Below are positions 53,664-62,589 of a stretch of DNA of 64,000 nucleotides, piece by piece. The position numbers and the translations under genes were made by a program. This stretch comes from Spirulina major PCC 6313 (GTDB lineage Bacteria; Cyanobacteriota; Cyanobacteriia; Cyanobacteriales; Spirulinaceae). The DNA lies in assembly GCF_001890765.1 (NCBI RefSeq), contig NZ_KV878783.1, positions 2,942,771 through 3,006,770 on the forward strand, read 5' to 3'. The notes beneath the pieces were generated by a model. It saw only the letters and a list, made by a program, of their open reading frames with translations, was not told where the DNA came from and searched no databases. Each line of letters opens with the position of its first letter. Within the stretch, counting starts at the first letter, position 1.

Positions 53664-56084
53664 TCATGCTTCAGCGGTGATCTGCTGGTCAAGGGTGGCT
53701 TGATAGAGTTGGGCTAAGGTAGTGCCGTCGTCGGGATAGAGAGATAACCCTGCGGCCACGCTGACGGGAAGAGCGAGTTGCCCTTCGAGGAGAAAGACTT
53801 CATGGGAAAAGAGGTGCATCAAATCTTGAGCGGCTTGGATGCCGGTGGGGCGGGTGATGCCGTAGAGGCCAATGATAAATTCGCCGCCGCTCCACCGGGC
53901 GACGATGTCTTCGGGGGAACAGGTGTGTTTGAGGAGTTGACCGAAGCGTTGGAGGATGCGATCGCCCACATCATGGCCATAATCGCAGTTGATCTGCTGG
54001 AGGTCTTGGATAGTGAGGGTGATAAAGCCAATGGTCTGATGTTCTTGGGTGGCACAGTGGAAAAACCGCTGAAAATCCTGCTCCGAGCGATAGCGGTTCG
54101 CCACGCCGGTGAGGGGGTCTTTTTCGGTGAGGTCGCGGAGCAGGCGACTGCGTTCGAGGCGGTTAAAAATGCGGGTGACGAGTTCCGGCTCGGTGACGGG
54201 TTTGCAAATGTAGTCATCTGCACCAAATTGATACATTTGCTGGAGGGTGGTGCGATCGCGGCTCGCCGACAAAAAGACAATGGGCAACTGTGACCATTGG
54301 GGATCATTACGCACCACTTGGCAGAGTTCCAAGCCATTGATATAGGGCATATCCACATCCAATATCAGCAGGTCGGGCGACACCTGCTGGAGGGTTTCCC
54401 AAAAGTTGCGCGGGTCGTTGAGGGTCTGGACCTCAATCCGCCATGGGGTAAGCATCGTGGTCAGGCTGTCCAGCAAAATCTCATCATCATCGACGGCTAA
54501 AATGGTCGCTTCGCAGGCCGTTTGCTGCTGGAGGTGCTGGGTAATGATGCCCATCAGTTGCACCGGTGCAATGGGTTTGACCACAAAGCCCGTCACCCCC
54601 AGACGCGCCACGGAAACACGGTTATGAAAGGTGTTTTGAGTGGTTAACACCAGGGTGATCGGCGGTCGTTCTAGGGCGCGGAGATGTTCTAGGATGACCA
54701 GTCCGGCGGTTTTGGTCCTAGGAAACGTGAGTTCTAGTACCACGAGGTCGGGAATATGGCCGGTGAATTGGGGGTTTTGCCATTGTGTGATGGTGGCGAT
54801 CGCTGCCTCGCAGGTCGCCACATAGTCTAGATCGAACGGCCATTGCTGGGCTTCCGTTTGCACAGCCTCGATGTAGGGGGTGTCGGGGTCGATGATTAAA
54901 ACATGGGGCGATCGCTCCGTCGGAATCGCCCGTGGGGTGACGGGGAGGATCGGGGCAGGTTCCGCCACGACTGGATCGGAGGGGAGTAGCTCAGCCAGGG
55001 CGGTGAAACTAGCGCGGAGGGATGGGGCTGGGGGGGCGATCGGTTCCTTGAATGCCTGTTCTAACTGTCGGGCGAGGTCTGACCCGGCGGGTAAACCAAA
55101 CATCCCCAACGACCCGACTAATTTATGGGCTTGGCGTTCTGCATTGAGGCGGAGGTTTTCGTCTAACTTGCCCGCTTCAAGGGCAGCGATCGCCGCCTCT
55201 AGCACCGCCATCCGGGCCAAAATCGGCTCCCGAAACTGCATCCATAGCTTTGTGATCGCCCCTTGCAATGCCGCCGCCTTTGCTGGATCAGAGGGGGGTG
55301 CAGGCGCGATCGGTGGCGCAGGCGCGATCGGTGGTGCAGGCGCGATCGGTGGCGCAGGCGCGATCGGTGTGGCCACTGGACTCGACCCCAACGACTCAGC
55401 CTGCACCATGTCCGGCAACGCCTTCAAACAATAGCCCACCCCATACACCGTCTCAATTGCACCATCCGCCCCCACCGCCTTCAACTTGCGCCGCAACCCC
55501 TTAATATGGGCCCGCACCGTCTCCTCCCCCGGCGGATCATCAAACGACCACAAATGCTCCAGAATCGCCCCCTTCGTAAACACCTGCTTTGGGTGGCGCA
55601 AAAACAACTCCAGCAAGTTATATTCCTTCGGCGACAGCGTCAACAACTGCTCATCCCACTTCACCTCACAAGCACTGGGGTCAAGCTGCAACGGCCCCCA
55701 GGTCAAAATCGGCGCACTTGAATCACTCTGCCGCCGCAACAAGGCCCGAATCCGCGCCAACAATTCAGGAATCGTGCAGGGCTTCACCACATAGTCATCC
55801 GCCCCCGCATCCAATCCCACCACCTTCGACTCACTACAATCATTCGCCGTCAACAACAAAATCGGACTATTAATCTGCTCATTGCGCAGCCGCCGACACA
55901 AATTAATCCCATCCAGTTTCGGCAAGCTGACATCCAACAACATCAGGTCGTAGGTAAAACTTTGGGCATAGTCCCAGCCTTCTTCACCGTCGTAGGCCGT
56001 ATTCACAACATAACCCTGCTGACTCAGCATGGTGCTAAGGGTTTCTGCCAAAACGTGATCATCTTCAACCAGTAATAAGCGCAT
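53664..56084 (-). CDS. RcaC-like multidomain response regulator with GGDEF
   Basis: An 806-residue regulator: receiver (1-115, intact Asp in LMLLDVSLP), OmpR-type winged helix (about 125-225, ETVRAHIKGLRRKLKA), Pro-rich linker with four PIAPAP-type repeats (about 240-265), HPt domain (about 268-370, phosphorelay His in AHKLVGSLGMFG), second receiver (about 395-510, Asp replaced by Glu in VVLELTFP), third receiver (about 525-640, intact LLILDVDMP) and a GGDEF domain (about 645-800). In the GGDEF the signature reads RWSGGEF, so it is degenerate and probably inactive or regulatory. RcaC in chromatic acclimation has REC-HTH-HPt-REC; this adds a receiver and GGDEF. It is single; no cognate kinase is in view. 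Confidence 0.88.
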   Translation of the reverse strand: MRLLLVEDDHVLAETLSTMLSQQGYVVNTAYDGEEGWDYAQSFTYDLMLLDVSLPKLDGINLCRRLRNEQINSPILLLTANDCSESKVVGLDAGADDYVVKPCTIPELLARIRALLRRQSDSSAPILTWGPLQLDPSACEVKWDEQLLTLSPKEYNLLELFLRHPKQVFTKGAILEHLWSFDDPPGEETVRAHIKGLRRKLKAVGADGAIETVYGVGYCLKALPDMVQAESLGSSPVATPIAPAPPIAPAPPIAPAPPIAPAPPSDPAKAAALQGAITKLWMQFREPILARMAVLEAAIAALEAGKLDENLRLNAERQAHKLVGSLGMFGLPAGSDLARQLEQAFKEPIAPPAPSLRASFTALAELLPSDPVVAEPAPILPVTPRAIPTERSPHVLIIDPDTPYIEAVQTEAQQWPFDLDYVATCEAAIATITQWQNPQFTGHIPDLVVLELTFPRTKTAGLVILEHLRALERPPITLVLTTQNTFHNRVSVARLGVTGFVVKPIAPVQLMGIITQHLQQQTACEATILAVDDDEILLDSLTTMLTPWRIEVQTLNDPRNFWETLQQVSPDLLILDVDMPYINGLELCQVVRNDPQWSQLPIVFLSASRDRTTLQQMYQFGADDYICKPVTEPELVTRIFNRLERSRLLRDLTEKDPLTGVANRYRSEQDFQRFFHCATQEHQTIGFITLTIQDLQQINCDYGHDVGDRILQRFGQLLKHTCSPEDIVARWSGGEFIIGLYGITRPTGIQAAQDLMHLFSHEVFLLEGQLALPVSVAAGLSLYPDDGTTLAQLYQATLDQQITAEA
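55304..55377. repeat. 18-bp tandem repeat inside the RcaC-like gene
   Basis: Four near-identical units of GCAGGCGCGATCGGTGGC type, reading as Pro-Ile-Ala-Pro-Ala-Pro on the coding strand. Each unit contains a GCGATCGG half-HIP1 site. Copy number may vary between strains. Confidence 0.85.
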
Positions 56085-56351
56085 GACATATGAATGAAAT
56101 CAGCGTGTTGATCATCGGTGCGCAATCCCCTCGGCTCCTGCCCCATTATCGCAAGATTCTGGAGTCTCACGATCCCGACTTCTGGACGGTATTGCTTCTT
56201 ACCCTTCAGACGGTGGGACGACAGGACAGCATGACCCATGATGACGATTTTGGCCTAGCTTCATCCGGTTATCTAACGCCAGGCAGAGGATCAACGGGAT
56301 AATGTGGATCATCACCCATGGGGTCTAGAGTGACAGGAAGGAGGGCAACAC

Positions 56352-56912
56352 ATGAACAAATCATTACAGGTAGGACTGGGGTTAACGATAAGTTCCGTGC
56401 CAGCACTGTTGGTGGGGGTGGGAGTGACGCTCATGGGCGCGACGCTGCTGGTTGGGACTGTTCAGGATGCTTTAACGTTGATTGGCCTGTCCATTGTCTG
56501 CACGTTTGGGGTCAGTCTGGTGGTGTGGTTGCCGCTCTGTTGGTTGGTGGGTCTGGTGGTGATTTGGGGGCTGATTTTGGCATATTGGCTGATCCATCGC
56601 CTCTGGGGGATCACAATCCCCTGGTTGGAGCGTCGTTTTCCGGAGGATTCACGACTCCGATCGCCCTTGAGACTCGGAGCCGCGATCGCATCTTCCCCCA
56701 GCGATGAGGCCGAGAATCCCCATGACTCCAAGCCAACAACGCCCACCCTCACCCATGGCCAACAAGCTTTAAGCCTCTACATTCGCCAGGCCTTGGCTAA
56801 AGGGTACAGCTTAGATAAAATTCATCATCGGTTACAGCACGAGGGATGGACACCGAGGGATGTGGAGGCGGCTGAAGCGTCGATTCCGGAGTTGACCGCC
56901 GAACGAGGATAA
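56352..56912 (+). CDS. hypothetical small membrane protein
   Basis: A 186-residue protein with three or so hydrophobic spans in the first 90 residues (VGLGLTISSVPALLVGVGVTLMGATLLVG, TLIGLSIVCTFGVSLVVWLPLCWLVGLVVIW) and a soluble C-terminal helix region with LYIRQALAKGYSLDKIHHRLQHEGWTP, a common two-helix motif seen in many membrane proteins of unknown role. A strong AGGAGG ribosome site is ten bases upstream of ATG 56352. It precedes the UbiA gene by 49 bases on the same strand, so it may be part of that operon. Function not recognised. Confidence 0.65.
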   Translation: MNKSLQVGLGLTISSVPALLVGVGVTLMGATLLVGTVQDALTLIGLSIVCTFGVSLVVWLPLCWLVGLVVIWGLILAYWLIHRLWGITIPWLERRFPEDSRLRSPLRLGAAIASSPSDEAENPHDSKPTTPTLTHGQQALSLYIRQALAKGYSLDKIHHRLQHEGWTPRDVEAAEASIPELTAERG

Positions 56913-56961
56913 ACCGCAGGATGGAGCAAGGTAACGCAGCAGGGTCGAGTCACGGGATCAA

Positions 56962-57891
56962 ATGGCAAAACAACAAATGGTAGAAAATTTGGGATGGCAA
57001 CGGTGGTGGATTTACCAGCAGGAGCGGTTTCCGGTTGTGAGTAACGGCATTCTGATTGTGATGTTTAGTAGTGCGATGGTGAGTTATGGGGCGGTGGTGC
57101 AGGGGGCAGTGCCGACGGTGCGATCGCAACTGGTGGCCTTCATTATTTTCTTTCTGGCGTTTCTCCAATTGCGAATTGCCGATGAATTTAAAGATTACGA
57201 GGACGATTGCCGTCATCGCCCCGAACGGCCCGTCCCCCGTGGTTTGATTCACCTCACAGAATTGCAATATCTCGACTGGGCGACGCGCTTAATTCAGGTG
57301 ATTTTTTCGGTGAATTTAGATCCCAAACTCGTGGTCTTGTTGGCCTTGATCTGGGGCTATCAGTTCCTGATGCAGCGGGAATTTTTCCGGCGCGATTGGC
57401 TCAAGCAACACCCGGCGCTCTATCTCCTCAGCCATAATGTGATCCTGCCGATCTTGGGTCTTTATGGCATTGCCTGCGGTGGGTGTTCGGGGGCGGGGGC
57501 GTTTCCCTGGGCGGCGTTGTGGTTGTTGCCGGTGAGCAGTTGCCATGGGGTGGTGATTGAGGTGGGGCGCAAGGTGCGATCGCCCCGCGAAGAACGGCCC
57601 GGCGTGGAAACCTATACGGCCCTTTGGGGGCGAGAAAATGCGCTGCTGGTGTGGTTAATCGCCGTTGGGGGCGGCGGTCTCACAACCTTGCTCGCGGCGT
57701 GGCAACTGCCCACGGCCCAAGGCACGGCCAGTTTGTTATTAATCGCGGGCGGGGTGATCTGTTGGTTGGCCTATTTGTTTTTAAACGCTCCGTCCCCCCG
57801 CAGTGCAAAATTAATCTATCTCGCCTCGGCCCTGTGGGTGCTGGTGAGCTATAGCTGTTTGGGATGGATGCCCTTGGTGGCGGCGTTATGA
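56962..57891 (+). CDS. UbiA-superfamily prenyltransferase
   Basis: A 309-residue integral membrane protein with about nine spans. The first aspartate-rich motif, DEFKDYEDDCRHRPERPVPRG (about residues 74-94), is clear. The second, normally DxxxD, is here in IEVGRKVRSPREE with Glu replacing the first Asp, a variant seen in one UbiA subfamily. UbiA enzymes attach prenyl chains to aromatic or other acceptors in the membrane. The stop overlaps the start of the dikinase-like gene by four bases (ATGA), so the two are translationally coupled. No quinone pathway gene is adjacent. Product unknown. Confidence 0.82.
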   Translation: MAKQQMVENLGWQRWWIYQQERFPVVSNGILIVMFSSAMVSYGAVVQGAVPTVRSQLVAFIIFFLAFLQLRIADEFKDYEDDCRHRPERPVPRGLIHLTELQYLDWATRLIQVIFSVNLDPKLVVLLALIWGYQFLMQREFFRRDWLKQHPALYLLSHNVILPILGLYGIACGGCSGAGAFPWAALWLLPVSSCHGVVIEVGRKVRSPREERPGVETYTALWGRENALLVWLIAVGGGGLTTLLAAWQLPTAQGTASLLLIAGGVICWLAYLFLNAPSPRSAKLIYLASALWVLVSYSCLGWMPLVAAL

Positions 57892-60593
57892 AATATATTG
57901 TCCAACTCACAGAACGGCCTGTGATTGCTTTGATGGGGCGCAAGGCCAGTGCGATCGCCCGTCTCGCCCAACAGGGGTTTCGCGTCCCACCGGGTTTTGT
58001 GGTCACACCTGCCGCCTTTTGGGATAGCCTCACCCGTGATCAAGAAGACCAACTGCGATCGCTCTTCCCCCAGTCCCCCCACACCGCCACCACGCTGCAA
58101 ACCCTCTTGGCCGATGTCCTCCCCAGTGAGGTGGTGCAGTATGAATTACTCCAGGCGATGGCGGCGGTGTTTCCCTATGGGGGACAGTTTGCGGTGCGAT
58201 CGTCGGCGTTGGATGAAGATGGTGTGGAGCGATCGCTGGCCGGTCAATTGCACACCTCCTTAAGCGTGGCGGCGGCGGATCTTCAGCCCCAAATCGCGGC
58301 GGTATGGCGGTCGGCCTATCAAAACAACGTGCTCCTCTACCGTCATCGCCAAGGCCAAACCGATCTCCCCCAACCCCCGGCGGTTTTGGTGCAGCAGATG
58401 TTAAACCCGGTGGCGGCTGGGGTGGCCTTCGGGGCTGATCCGGTGACGGGGCGGCGTAATTTGGTGATTATCAATGCGGTCTATGGGCTGGGGTCGCTGT
58501 TGGTATCCGGGGAAGAAGATGCGGACACCTTTTATCTCAATCGCCAAGGGGATATTTTGCAGCGGCAAATTGCCCGCAAACCCCAAGCCCATTACCCCAA
58601 TCCCACGGGCAAATCGGGGGTGTTTGCCCAGGCGATCGCTCCCGATCAGGTGACAGAACCGGCCATTAGCGATCGCCAAGCCCAAGCGATCGCCGCCCTC
58701 GTCCAACGCACCGGTCAAGAATTCGGCCTACCCCAAGATATTGAATGGGCGATCACCGACAACGGTCAACTGTACCTCCTCCAAGCCCGCCCGATCACCG
58801 CCCTGCCCACTCCCCAAGCCCCTAGCGGCAGCTATCGCCTTTGGGACAACAGCAACATTGCCGAGAGCTACAGCGGTGTCACCACTCCGTTAACCTTTTC
58901 CTTTGCGCGGCGGGCCTATGAGGAGGTGTATCGTCAATTTTGCCGCTTGATGGGGGTGAGTCAGAGCCGGATCATCGCGAGCGATCGCACCTTCACGACG
59001 ATGATCGGCCTGATGCAGGGGCGGATCTACTACAACCTGCTCAGTTGGTATCGGGTGCTGATCTTGCTGCCGGGGTTTCGCCTCAATCGGCGGTTTATGG
59101 AGCAAATGATGGGGGTGAAAGAATCCCTCCCGGAGGAGATTATCACCCAAATGGCCGGGAAACCCTGGTGGCAAGATGGGATTGAATTGGTGCGCACCCT
59201 CTTCGGTTTGGGCTGGAATGCAATCCTCTTACCCTGGACAAAATACCGCTTCTATCGCCGCCTCGATCGCGCCCTTGGCCCCCCGCAAACCAGTTTGTAC
59301 CAACGACTATTACGCCAAACACCCCCACCGCCGCCCCGCCTCGACCAACTGGCCGCCGATGAATTAGTCGCCCATTATCAAGACCTAACCCGCCAACTTC
59401 TGCCCCGCTGGGATGCGCCGATTGTCAATGATTTTTTGGCGATGATTTGCTATGGTGTGCTCTGTCGGTTAACCCAAACTTGGGGCGGCGATCGTGACGG
59501 GATCTTACCGAATCTGCTCCTAGTCGAACAGGGGGCGATGATCAGCACGGAACCGGCACGACAATTGCGGGAAATGGCCCGCCGGGTGGCCCGCGATCCT
59601 GACCTGATCACCACGCTGCAACGGGACACGCCGACGGCGATCGCCACCGCATTAACCAAACATCCAGAATTAGCCGCCGCCTATCACCAGTATCTCGACC
59701 AATTTAGCGATCGCTGCCTTGATGAATTAAAACTCGAAAGCCCCACCCTGGCGGAAAATCCCCTGCCCCTGTTGCGATCGTTGGGTGCGATCGCCTCCCA
59801 AATGCACACCGCTCCCACCCCTGAAGCCACCACGTCCCTGCCCCCGCCGGAACTTCTTCACCTGCGCCGCCTCCTCCGCCGCAGCCCGTTAAAACGCTTG
59901 ATTTTTGCTGGGGTCTTGCACCAAACCCGCGCCCGGCTGCGCGATCGCGAAAATCTCCGGTTTGAGCGCACCCGTGTCTTTGGTCGCGCCCGCCAAATTT
60001 TCCTCGAATTGGGTAAACGCTTTTTCGTGTTGGATCTGCTCCATCGACCCGACGATATTTTTTATCTCAACGTTGAAGAAATTATCGGCATCTTAGCGGG
60101 AACGAGCACCTGTAATCGGATCAAAGGTCTTGTGGCCCTGCGTCGTAGCGAATTTGAGCACTACCGGGAAACCCCGCCGCCGCCCGATCGCTTCGCCACC
60201 TACGGCATCCCCCACGGTGGCATCAATACCACCAACACGGCCCGCCCCCCCTCCGGTTCCGTCCAACAGGGCCTCGGCTGTTCACCGGGAATTGTGCGCG
60301 GCGTGGTGCGAGTGGTGCGCGATCCCCATAGTCTTTTGACCCAAGAGCAGCCTTTAGCACCGGGGACGGTGTTGGTGGCAGAACGCACCGATCCCGGTTG
60401 GATTTTGTTGTTTCCGGCGGCGGCGGGGCTATTGGTGGAGCGGGGGAGTTTGCTGTCCCATGCGGCGATCGTGTCGCGGGAGTTGGGGATTCCGGCGATT
60501 GTGTCGATTCCGGGAGTGACGCGCTGGCTCAAGGATGGCGATCGCGTCGAATTCAACGGCAGCACCGGACGAATCGAACGCCTGCGGGATTAG
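57888..60593 (+). CDS. PEP synthase/rifampin phosphotransferase-like dikinase
   Basis: A 901-residue enzyme: an N-terminal PPDK ATP-binding domain (about 1-305: GRKASAIARLAQQGFRVPPGFVV, AVRSSALDEDG, VLVQQMLNPVAAGVAFGADPVTG, LLQARPIT), a long helical middle region (about 320-790) and a C-terminal swivelling His domain (about 800-901). The phosphohistidine is His858 in GSLLSHAAIVSRELGIPAIV. Unlike PEP synthase, the PEP-binding TIM barrel is missing at the C-terminus; this is the architecture of rifampin phosphotransferase, which phosphorylates a hydroxyl acceptor. Middle domain substrate unknown. The start ATG 57888 overlaps the UbiA stop. Confidence 0.85.
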   Translation: MKYIVQLTERPVIALMGRKASAIARLAQQGFRVPPGFVVTPAAFWDSLTRDQEDQLRSLFPQSPHTATTLQTLLADVLPSEVVQYELLQAMAAVFPYGGQFAVRSSALDEDGVERSLAGQLHTSLSVAAADLQPQIAAVWRSAYQNNVLLYRHRQGQTDLPQPPAVLVQQMLNPVAAGVAFGADPVTGRRNLVIINAVYGLGSLLVSGEEDADTFYLNRQGDILQRQIARKPQAHYPNPTGKSGVFAQAIAPDQVTEPAISDRQAQAIAALVQRTGQEFGLPQDIEWAITDNGQLYLLQARPITALPTPQAPSGSYRLWDNSNIAESYSGVTTPLTFSFARRAYEEVYRQFCRLMGVSQSRIIASDRTFTTMIGLMQGRIYYNLLSWYRVLILLPGFRLNRRFMEQMMGVKESLPEEIITQMAGKPWWQDGIELVRTLFGLGWNAILLPWTKYRFYRRLDRALGPPQTSLYQRLLRQTPPPPPRLDQLAADELVAHYQDLTRQLLPRWDAPIVNDFLAMICYGVLCRLTQTWGGDRDGILPNLLLVEQGAMISTEPARQLREMARRVARDPDLITTLQRDTPTAIATALTKHPELAAAYHQYLDQFSDRCLDELKLESPTLAENPLPLLRSLGAIASQMHTAPTPEATTSLPPPELLHLRRLLRRSPLKRLIFAGVLHQTRARLRDRENLRFERTRVFGRARQIFLELGKRFFVLDLLHRPDDIFYLNVEEIIGILAGTSTCNRIKGLVALRRSEFEHYRETPPPPDRFATYGIPHGGINTTNTARPPSGSVQQGLGCSPGIVRGVVRVVRDPHSLLTQEQPLAPGTVLVAERTDPGWILLFPAAAGLLVERGSLLSHAAIVSRELGIPAIVSIPGVTRWLKDGDRVEFNGSTGRIERLRD

Positions 60594-60876
60594 GCGATCG
60601 CCCTATCCCAACTCCGATACGCCCCAAAAGAGCTAGATAAAGATAGTGATCTAGAAGCTCACCCTACAGAGGGTCAAGACAACAACGCTAGGGAGTGTGA
60701 GCCTCTGGCTCACTCATTCACAATCTAACCTCATTGGTGATCTGACCTCAGTGGTCCGCTGTGGGTTCATTGAACCAAATCTGGTCTTAAAACAATGCCA
60801 GCGTTTTTGGGTTGGAATCTCAAGGGGGGATACCCTATACTGAGCGGTTTGTAATCAATGATGAAAGGGGGTTATT
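60594..60876. other. intergenic region upstream of panC/cmk
   Basis: No gene. Contains a short hairpin GTGAGCC/GGCTCAC near 60697-60713 and a pair of similar ACCTCA-TGG-TC stretches. The GTG start of panC lies at 60877. Confidence 0.4.
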
Positions 60877-62424
60877 GTGCGCTTGCTTCAAACGATCGCG
60901 GGTCTACGGGCTTATCTGGAACAGCAGCAACCGGGGCAATCCGTGGGGCTGGTTCCCACGATGGGCGCTCTCCATGCGGGACATCAATCCCTGATCGCAG
61001 CAGCGCGGGCGGAAAATGATCTCGTGGTGGTGAGCATTTTTGTCAATCCGCTTCAATTTGGCCCCCAGGAAGATCTCACCCACTATCCCCGCACCCTAGA
61101 CACCGATTGTGAGCAGTGCGATCGCCTCAAGGTCGATGCCGTCTTTGCCCCCAGCGCCGCAGAAATGGGCATCGATGCCCACCAGAGCGAACCCACCACC
61201 GTCCAGCCCCCCACCGCCATAATTACCGGCCTTTGTGGTGCGCAACGCCCTGGCCATTTCCAAGGGGTGGCGACGATTGTGGTGCAGTTATTCAACCTTG
61301 TCCAACCCACCCGCGCCTACTTTGGCCAAAAAGATGCCCAACAATTGGCGATGATCCGCCGCATTGTCCACGATCTCAAACTGCCCGTGGAGATTCGCCC
61401 CGGTGCCATCGTCCGGGAACCGTCGGGTCTCGCCTACAGTTCCCGTAATCAATACCTGAGCGCAGGCGATCGCGCCCAGGCCGCCACCCTGTGGCGCAGT
61501 CTCCACAATGCCCAAACCGCCTTTCAAGCGGGGCAACGTGGGGCCCAGCGGTTAATCGCCCAGGTTCGGTGTGAATTAGCGACGATTCCCAATAGTACGG
61601 TGGACTATGTGGAACTGGTCGATCCTGAAACCCTTGCACCGTTGGAGCGGGTGGAAGCGGCGGGATTGTTAGCGATCGCCGTTCGTCTCGGCTCCACTCG
61701 TCTGATTGATAACATCGTGCTGCGACAACGGCGGCCGATTATTGCCATTGATGGCCCGGCGGGGGTGGGTAAATCCACCGTGGCCCGCCAATTGGCGCAG
61801 AATCTCAACCTGCTCTATCTCGACACCGGGGCAATGTATCGGGCGATTACCTGGCAGGTGTTAGCCGCAGGGATTGACGTGACCGATGCCGTGGCGATCG
61901 CTGAACTCGCCAGCCATGCCCAGATCCGATTCCAGGCCGATCCTGAAGGGGGACAACGGGTTTTCATTCATAACCAAGACGTGACCCAGGCGATTCGTTC
62001 CCCCGATGTAACCTCCCGCGTGTCTGCGGTGGCCAGCCATCGCGCCGTGCGTCAACAACTCGTTCACCAACAACAGCAATGGGGTCTACAGGGGGGGATC
62101 GTGGCCGAAGGGCGCGATATTGGCACGGCGGTGTTTCCCGATGCGGAGGTGAAAATTTTCCTCACGGCCTCGGTGGCAGAACGAGCGCGACGACGGTGGG
62201 TAGACCTCCAACAGCAGGGCTACGAACAGGATGTAGAAACCGTTGAACAACAGCTTCAAGAGCGCGATCACATCGATAGCACCCGCGAAACTGCCCCCCT
62301 CCGCCAAGCCGAAGATGCGATCGCCCTCTGTACCGACGGGTTAACAATCCCTGACGTAATTACACGGATTACTCAGCATTACGAACAAATTTGTAAACCT
62401 TCCCCAACATTCCAAATGATTTAG
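60877..62424 (+). CDS. panC/cmk: bifunctional pantoate-beta-alanine ligase / cytidylate kinase
   Basis: A 515-residue fusion. The PanC half (about residues 1-275, PTMGALHAGH with the HIGH-type motif, FGQKDAQQLAMIRRIVHDL) condenses pantoate and beta-alanine for coenzyme A. The Cmk half (about 283-505, P-loop GPAGVGKSTVARQLA, LDTGAMYRAIT, EGRDIGTAVFP) phosphorylates CMP. The fusion is typical of cyanobacteria and its two activities are independent. The start is GTG 60877, with a GGGGG ribosome site; ATG codons upstream are out of frame. Confidence 0.96.
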   Translation: MRLLQTIAGLRAYLEQQQPGQSVGLVPTMGALHAGHQSLIAAARAENDLVVVSIFVNPLQFGPQEDLTHYPRTLDTDCEQCDRLKVDAVFAPSAAEMGIDAHQSEPTTVQPPTAIITGLCGAQRPGHFQGVATIVVQLFNLVQPTRAYFGQKDAQQLAMIRRIVHDLKLPVEIRPGAIVREPSGLAYSSRNQYLSAGDRAQAATLWRSLHNAQTAFQAGQRGAQRLIAQVRCELATIPNSTVDYVELVDPETLAPLERVEAAGLLAIAVRLGSTRLIDNIVLRQRRPIIAIDGPAGVGKSTVARQLAQNLNLLYLDTGAMYRAITWQVLAAGIDVTDAVAIAELASHAQIRFQADPEGGQRVFIHNQDVTQAIRSPDVTSRVSAVASHRAVRQQLVHQQQQWGLQGGIVAEGRDIGTAVFPDAEVKIFLTASVAERARRRWVDLQQQGYEQDVETVEQQLQERDHIDSTRETAPLRQAEDAIALCTDGLTIPDVITRITQHYEQICKPSPTFQMI

Positions 62425-62589
62425 GGCAAAATAATAAACTTTCCGGATATGATCGGGGGCAGAATGGGCATTAAGACAAGTAGCGTGACTAATCATTCAC
62501 CACGTTATTTCCTCAATTGCCTAAACGATTGCTACGTTTGATCTTCTCCATAATTAACCACTTTATACTCCGTTTACCCCGATCTTAGT

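Noticed and set aside
55304-55377. Possible CRISPR-like array
   Set aside because: Units are contiguous without spacers and code in frame for Pro-Ile-Ala repeats.
56090-56302. 70-residue plus-strand ORF starting MNEISVLIIGAQ
   Set aside because: It starts only five bases from the divergent RcaC-like start codon, inside the needed promoter, and has no family resemblance.
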